Part shown: in pieces, positions 58,088-64,000 of the stretch
How positions within the stretch are numbered: position 1 is the first letter of the stretch
Layout: every line of letters begins with the position of its first letter
NCBI RefSeq assembly: GCF_033115175.1
Contig: NC_084837.1
Span: forward strand, 23,746,266-23,810,265
Source of the DNA: Lepus europaeus
Taxonomy: Eukaryota; Chordata; Mammalia; Lagomorpha; Leporidae
Length of the DNA stretch: 64,000 nt
Reading direction: 5' to 3'
Position numbers and translations under genes: made by a program
The notes under the pieces: model-generated
What the model was told of the DNA's origin: nothing
Database searches by the model: none
Seen by the model: only the letters and a program-made list of their open reading frames with translations

Positions 58088-60051
58088 AAATCATGAAAAT
58101 GAGACTCAGAGAACTCAACAACTTGCTGAATTCACACAATTGCTGTGTGATGAGTCTAGAATGGTGTTCAGTCTTTTGGATTTTCTCAACCTTTGCTTTG
58201 GACAAAGAGAAGGCCAGAGGGCAGGAGAGAAGGGAGGGAGCCTGTGGTTTCCAGGGTGTGCTCGAAGGAGGCCGGCGACCCCCAGAGTCAGAAGTGCACC
58301 GTTCCTTGTATTTCCGTGGTTGCATCATAGCTTGTGGCTGAGTCTGCACAGATGTCATTGCCACATCTGTTTGCTAACATTTGCAGCTGGCTTGGTGAAG
58401 TCTGGATTTCATCTGGGCCTGATTTGTAGGTTCCTTCACCTTTTGTCGAGCAGTAATTTCCATCGTGCCGTCTTTGGGTTTCTAACAGAGAGACTCAGCC
58501 CTGCAGAGGTTCTGGGGGTGAGTGTGTCTGAGCAGACCTTGGCTGGGCCTCTGTGGCCTTGTGTAGATCAGGCTCTCATCTCTGTTTGTACCAGGCTTGG
58601 AGAAAATGTACTTATAGCTTTTACTTGGCTGTGGTAAAACCCTGAGGGTCAGCATGAATTTTTGAAGGTGTGTTTGGGTGATGCCCAAGAGCAAATCACT
58701 GTGGAGTAAGCACTCCCTAACCCCACAATTGGCGGTGAAGGGTGCTGACCACTGGGCCTTCCTGCTAATCCGGCTGTGGGTCGAAGGGAGGATTGTGGCA
58801 GGTGGGCCTGGTGTTCCCTGGGAAGCAGACTCCTGATGCAGATGAAGAGAGTTTGTGAGGCTGTTTAGGAGGGAGTGCTTGGGGATGACCAGCTGTGAGT
58901 GGGAAGGCTTGGTTACAGTAACCGGGCTCCTGTAGCTCCAATTAGAGGCCCGAAGCTCAGACATTGAAAGGGCCTGTCCAGGTTGTCCCGAGTTCGAGGT
59001 GAGGTGAGTAGGCCTTTATGTCTTTGGTGGGCTGGGCACTGGGGGCACGGCACAGGGCTTGGGAGCCAGCACTCTCCCAGGCAGGGCAGGTCTGGAAGGG
59101 GCCGACAGCTGAGGGCTGGTTCATGGCAGCTGGAGGACCAAGCCCCTCCAGCCTGGGTGGAATCTGGGGCACTCGGCTGAGACCCAAAGGCGGTGCACCC
59201 AGAAGCCTCACCCCACCGAGTTCCAGTTGAGCCGAGCTTCCCTAAACCCCTGTTGAACTCTGTTTCTTCCCGCTCCTACCATCCTGCCATCCAGCACGGC
59301 CACGGAGAACGTCGAATGCTGACCAGACATACACATACTGGATGTATACCACTGTGCTATGCTGATGAGAAGTTAGAATTGTTCTGTCATAGCTGTGGGC
59401 GTTGATCTAGTGAACACCGGCATGCCAGCTCACATCTCCTAAGCCATTTCTTTACCTCCATTTCTTTCAGCCATTTTGACAACATCTCTACTGCAAGGCA
59501 AATACTGTGCTTTAGTTGGCTACACTACCACCTGGAGTAAACCTGGAGTTGTGTTGGCGAGGAAGAAAGGGAATGGGATGTTGTCTCTGGCACGTGTGAT
59601 AGTTCAGGTTTTGCAGTGTGGTCGGGGACGCCATCACTGAGGCTGACAACTCGGGGGTCACTGATGACCTTTATGAGCACAGAGTAGGGCGAGTGTCAGA
59701 TGGCAGAAGATGAGGGAGGGAGTGTGGGCACCGGGCATCCTGGGAGGCAGGAGGGCGATGTGGCTGTGAAGGGAGGGGAATCAGGAGCTTGAGAGGCAAG
59801 GCTTTACAGGTGAGGCACGACCTGTTCATATTGTGGGGGCTGGAAAAGAAAATCCAGGGAAAAAGCGAGCATTAAGATGCTAGAGAAAGAGGAGGAGGCG
59901 GAGGGAGGAAGGCGGGATGTAGCGATGAAGGCGCCGGCCCCCAGAGCCCAGGCAAGTGCGGCTCCCATGGCAGGAGCGATGTGAACGTGGTACGCATCGA
60001 GACAGAAATGTTTTGAGATGAGAAGTGAGGTCCATGGTAGACTTGACCCCA
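58088..60051. other. DNA upstream of PTGDR, no gene recognised
   Basis: Several overlapping frames of 60-165 codons show no conserved domain and no splice support. Confidence 0.5.
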
Positions 60052-60090
60052 AATAGCCTCATTCATTCATTCATTCATTCACTAAATATC
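60052..60090 (+). repeat. (ATTC)n, possible L2 3' end
   Basis: CATTCATTCATTCATTCACT followed by AAATATCACTGG is the typical start of an L2 3' end. Confidence 0.5.
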
Positions 60091-60374
60091 ACTGGTGTTG
60101 GAGCTGTGATTGTGGAGGTGATGGCCCGTGCCTCCAGGATAAAGGCAGAACAGTCATTGAACACAAATGGCCAATGGGAGTGAAGAGAGGAATTTAGCTT
60201 GAAAGTAAGGATGTCGGGGTATGAAGGATCAGGAGATGTGGGAGCTAAAAATAGCATTTCCTAGCCGTGGAGGGTAGAACAGCAGTCAGAGAGGGAGGTT
60301 GGATAACAGGTACCGAAGTTGGCCAGGAGGAGGAAGTCCTAGAGTCCTAAAGCACACTACAAAGATGATAGTTT

Positions 60375-60590
60375 GAAATAACTTATTATAAAGTTAGTAA
60401 AGAACCAGAAAAAAAGGAGTTTTAAAGTTCCCAACACAAAGAAATGGTCGATGTTTAAAGAGATGGAAATGTTAATTATGTTGTTTTGATCATTACACAT
60501 CACATGCATGTATCAGATTATCACACTGTATCCAGAAAGTATGTATACTTTAAAAATAAATACATAATATTTAAAAAAAAAGATTTTGCA
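60375..60590 (+). mobile_element. L1 3' end fragment
   Basis: CCCAACACAAAGAAATGGTC, TTTTGATCATTACACATCAC and TATCACACTGTATCC are L1 3' blocks in order. Confidence 0.6.
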
Positions 60591-61065
60591 GAATGTGGGG
60601 GAGGCCCATAGGCATCGGTGGGAGGTGACAGGTCGGTGATGGCAGCCGTAGGGGTGATTGACAAATAGTTGAGAGAACAGCTGAAGCTAGCATGAACTGG
60701 GGCGGGTCCCTTAGCATGCTTCTTGTATGTTAGCAGCAACTATGCTCTGTGACCCCACAGCAGGAGTGGGGAGTACGCTTTTGGATGGTCCAGGGAGTTA
60801 TGCTGGCTCTCATGTGAAATGTGGCACATTTTGGAATAATGGTCCAAATCAGTAAAAATCATATAGTGTACAATAGACTATTAAAACCCATCAGTTTTTA
60901 TTATCTTTAGGGAAGTAACAGAAAAAAAAAACCACTGATAGAGATAAATAACATTTTAGCAGTGAAACGTTAATTTTTATTGCATGTGTGTTAATTTGAG
61001 CACAAATTGAGTGTGCATTAGAGACGTCTTAATATCTTGAGCTTGGTTTGGAAGACATGAATACC
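60591..61065. other. Intergenic DNA, nothing recognised
   Basis: No gene or clear repeat. Confidence 0.5.
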
Positions 61066-61376
61066 TTTTTTTAATTCAAGAAGCAGAGAGGAAGAGAAAG
61101 GGGAGAGAGAGAGGGAGAGTTGGGAGGGAGAGTGGAGGGAGAGAGAGAGAGGATCCGATGCACTGGTTAATTCCCCAAGCTGGAAGTTGGGAACATAATC
61201 TGGGTCTCCCACCTTGGAAGCAGGGACCCAACTACTTGACCTCAGTGTTGACTCCCAGGATCTGCATCAGCAGCAAGCGGGAGTCAGGATCTGGAGCCTG
61301 GAAAGGAGCCCAGGGACTCCCTTGGGGGATGTGAGTGTCCTGTGGTGTCTCAACTGCTAGACCAAGTGCCCAGTCC
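61066..61376 (-). repeat. Diverged C element
   Basis: Reverse copy with a GA-rich tract. Confidence 0.75.
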
Positions 61377-61825
61377 GCTTAACAACTGAGTTCTTGTTGG
61401 TCATTGTGATGGAGATGCACTGCTTCCCATACTGGTTTCCTTTTTTGCCCCTGGCTATGCCTATGCACTGATTCCTGGCTCTCTCATGATGGGCGCTGCC
61501 TGTGAAAAGCAGCCAAGTCCAAGACCCAGTTCCTCTCTTCTTCCTGTTGCTGGTTGAGTGCAGAGGATCCTGCAAAGGTCCCTGAGGCCAGGAATGAACA
61601 GAGAAGGCAGGTAGGATGGAGCCGTGGGAAAGTGAGAGAATCTGGAGTCTGTGCACCTGTGTTCCCAGCACCCCGGGAGACAGCAGAGTTGTCCCAGTAG
61701 TGCTGTGCTGATGTCCACTGTGGTGGGGTGGGTTGCAGCCTGGTGTCACATTTTTTAAATTCTAAGAAGAGAGAGAGGGGTTTTAAACCCCTGGTGCCCA
61801 ATTGGAATTCTATACTCACTGAAAA
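61377..61825. other. Intergenic DNA, nothing recognised
   Basis: Overlapping minus-strand frames up to 130 codons have no recognisable domain. Confidence 0.5.
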
Positions 61826-61943
61826 ATCTTCAAATCAAAGACAAGTGAAGACATTCACCATGAATGGATTTCAATCTTGTTTGTACCAAAATAATCTTAT
61901 CTTTTAATTCCAGTTTCCATCTTATTTTAAAGCACCGTCATAG
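61826..61943. mobile_element. Mariner-type MITE, diverged
   Basis: The interior ATGGATTTCAATCTTGTTTG and ATAATCTTATCTTTTAATTC match the family; the ends are degraded. Confidence 0.45.
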
Positions 61944-62092
61944 TACAGGGAGTTCTTCAGGTATAAGGAAAATGATCCCAGACAGACAAACAGAAATCCA
62001 GTAAAGAAAGAGTAAACTCAGGGGTAAATCTGCGTGAGTCCACACCAATACAACAGTACTTGTAGTGCCTTGTGTAGTTGAAAAATACATAA

Positions 62093-62345
62093 AGCACGGG
62101 GCAGTTAAGATGCCCACATCTCACATCAGAGTACCTGGCTTTGATCCTTGGTTCTGCTCCTGCATCCAGCTTCCGGCCAGTTCTTTCCTTAGGAGGCAGC
62201 TGTGATGGCTCCTGTAGTTGGGTCCCTGTTGCCTGCATGGGAGACCTGGATCCAGCTCCCAACTCCCTGCTTCTGCCTGCCATGACCATTGCAGGCATCT
62301 GGGAAGTGAACCAGAAGCCTGAAGCTCTCTGCTTCTCTCCCTGTC
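62093..62345 (+). repeat. Diverged C element
   Basis: GACCTGGATCCAGCTCCC and AAGTGAACCAGAAGCCTG are body blocks; the tail has become the (CA)n that follows. Confidence 0.7.
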
Positions 62346-62482
62346 AAACACACACACACACACACACACTCACACACTCTCACTCACACACACATACACA
62401 CATGTACACACACACTCACACACACTCATACACACACTCACACATACACACATATGTACACACACACTCATACACATGTATT
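62346..62482. repeat. Imperfect (CA)n microsatellite
   Basis: About 135 bp of CA/CTCA/TACA variants growing out of a C-element tail. Confidence 0.95.
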
Positions 62483-62499
62483 TATTTATAGAACTGAAA

Positions 62500-62930
62500 T
62501 GCATGACAACAACAGCACAAAAGGCATGGAGGAGGGGCATGGGTGGTAAGCAGAGCTGAAATGTTTTAAGGTTGTAGCACTGTGTACGAACTGGTAAACG
62601 TATTAATATGCACTATACAGCAGTAAGTCAAGAAGGCCTGTCAATCTCTAGAGTAACTGCTAACTGTAACTGCTAAATGGTAGAATATCTAAACAGTAAA
62701 GAAGAAATTGCAATAACATAAAATAGTTAACAAATTCAGAAGAAGAAAAAAAAAAGAAAAAGAATGAAACAGGTGGAACTACAAGTAGCAGTGTGGTAGA
62801 TAAAAATCCAAATATATAATGAATACCATTAAATATAAATGAACTGAGCTTATTACAGACTCTGCTTTTGAAAAAAATTATTATGAAGCACATAGCTTAT
62901 AAGAAGTACAGTAAAACTTAGGAAATTAGC
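62500..62930 (+). mobile_element. Possible ancient L1/HAL1 internal fragment
   Basis: CATTAAATATAAATGAACTG and ATGGTAGAATATCTAAAC-like text recall an L1 region near the ORF1/ORF2 junction. Very diverged, with no open frame. Confidence 0.35.
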
Positions 62931-62978
62931 TCCCTGTTTGTGTATCATTTGTAATGAGTTTAAAAGTAAAATATTCCA

Positions 62979-63288
62979 GGCCAGTGCTGTGGCATAGTAG
63001 GCTAAGCCTCTACTGTTGGCATTGGCATCCCATATGGACTCTGGTTTGAGTCCTGGCTGCTCCTTTTCTGATCCAGCTCTCCGCTATGCCCTGGGAAAGC
63101 AGTAGAAGATGGCCCATGTGCTGGGGCCCCTGTATCCACATGGGGGACCCGGAAGAAGCTTCTGGCTTCTGATCAGCCCAGCTCCAGCCATTGCGGCCAT
63201 TTGGGAAGTGAACCAGTGGATGGAAGACCTTTCTGTCTGTCTTTCCCTTTCTCTGTAACTCTACCTCTCAAATAAATAAATAAAATTT
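62979..63288 (+). repeat. C element (CSINE)
   Basis: Full-length, head GCCAGTGCTGTGGCATAG, tail AAATAAATAAATAAAATT, followed by a short (CA)n at 63291-63306. Confidence 0.9.
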
Positions 63289-63390
63289 ACATACACACAC
63301 ACACATACTTTGCAAACCACAGATGAGTTAGGGTCATTCCTGCCCTTCGTCTTTGCCTGCTCTTTGGGAGGTTCCCCACATTCCTGTCAT

Positions 63391-63507
63391 CTGTGGACAG
63401 TGAGGGACAGTGAGGGGACATTGAGTGGACAGTGAGGACACTGAGGCATTGAGGGACAGAGAGGGGCAGTGAGGGGCAGTGAGGGGCAGTGAGGGACATT
63501 GAGGGGG
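63391..63507 (+). repeat. 10-bp-unit minisatellite (GACAGTGAGG)
   Basis: About eleven copies of a roughly 10-bp unit GACAGTGAGG with variants GGCAGTGAGG and GACATTGAGG, some 1-3 bp longer. Confidence 0.9.
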
Positions 63508-64000
63508 CAGGACACAGGCTGACCGGGAGGAATTGAAATGAAAAACCGGAAAGGACTCACAGCTCTGGGAAGGACTGACTGATTTGTAAAAGGCTGGAAG
63601 CGACACTTTGACGAGAAGCTGGTTAATTGCCTGTGTCGGGATATTGAAAAACAGAGGAAGTTAGAAGTTATGGCACCCATTTAATTCATTTTCCAGGAAA
63701 AATTCCGACAAAAAGGAATTCCCATGAGCTCAATTCCAAGCATTTAAAAGAATTGCATCTGGTAACATGTCACATGGATGCAAAAGTTAAAATAAATTAG
63801 CATCCTGCTAAAGAAAGCCAACTACCTGCAGGAGCCCGAGTGAGCTCCTGGGTATAGGTGCTGCAATTCCCAGCTGCACGGAGGCCGGGTGGGGAGACCT
63901 TTAAGTCTCTCAAACGTGGACCCCGCTGCCGTATCCCCAAAGGGGAACAAACTCTGTAGAAGCTTTAATTTTATGCTTTTACTTAAACCTTTTTTATAAT
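63508..64000. other. Intergenic DNA, nothing recognised
   Basis: No gene or repeat identified up to the window edge. Confidence 0.5.

Noticed and set aside
56777-58096. 439-codon open frame on the plus strand, and matching long minus-strand frames
   Set aside because: They run through the polypyrimidine tract and encode only Ser/Leu/Pro or Arg/Glu/Gly low complexity; stops are absent because of base composition.
1-64000. Flanking genes of the human locus (NID2, TXNDC16)
   Set aside because: From memory these lie further away than this window reaches, and no exon of either was recognised.

Overview
This is vertebrate nuclear DNA, almost certainly from a lagomorph and most likely the rabbit Oryctolagus cuniculus. 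About 40 copies of the rabbit-type C element (CSINE, a tRNA-derived SINE of about 330 bp) are scattered through it. It also carries a rabbit-type L1 3' end, older mammal-wide repeats (MIR, MER5A-like, mariner and Tigger MITEs, MaLR LTRs) and long GA/CT microsatellites. All species, family and human comparisons are made by eye from memory; no database was searched.

Two protein-coding genes are present, both on the minus strand and both with two coding exons. PTGDR, the prostaglandin D2 receptor DP1, has coding exon 1 at 52254-53099 and coding exon 2 at 44520-44750, giving 358 codons. PTGER2, the prostaglandin E2 receptor EP2, has coding exon 1 at 19086-19931 and coding exon 2 at 6200-6442, giving 362 codons. 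They lie head-to-tail in the order PTGDR then PTGER2 in the direction of transcription, matching the adjacent pair on human 14q22. Each first exon sits in a CpG-rich region. In both genes a phase-0 intron falls at the end of transmembrane helix 6, and each exon 1 contributes exactly 282 codons. Both products are Gs-coupled class A prostanoid receptors that raise cAMP, so this is a tandem-duplicate receptor pair.

Layout: 1-5013 is intergenic DNA downstream of PTGER2 with several C elements and one MaLR-type LTR. 5014-6442 is PTGER2 exon 2 and its 3' UTR. 6443-19085 is PTGER2 intron 1; its upstream part is C-element-free from 13970 to the exon. 19086-20780 is exon 1 and promoter. 20780-43434 is the intergenic interval, with a nested LTR / L1 / C-element composite at 35700-36760. 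43435-53600 is PTGDR, with a C-element-rich intron. 53600-64000 lies upstream of PTGDR and holds a 1.24-kb almost pure polypyrimidine tract (56846-58087) and a 10-bp-unit minisatellite (63391-63507).

I found no third gene, no RNA gene outside SINE bodies and no CRISPR or bacterial-type system. The points most worth checking are a probable L1-SINE chimeric retrotransposition, the polypyrimidine tract, an apparent stop-codon shift that lengthens the EP2 tail, an apparent loss of a DP1 glycosylation site, and a recurrent truncation point in young C elements.
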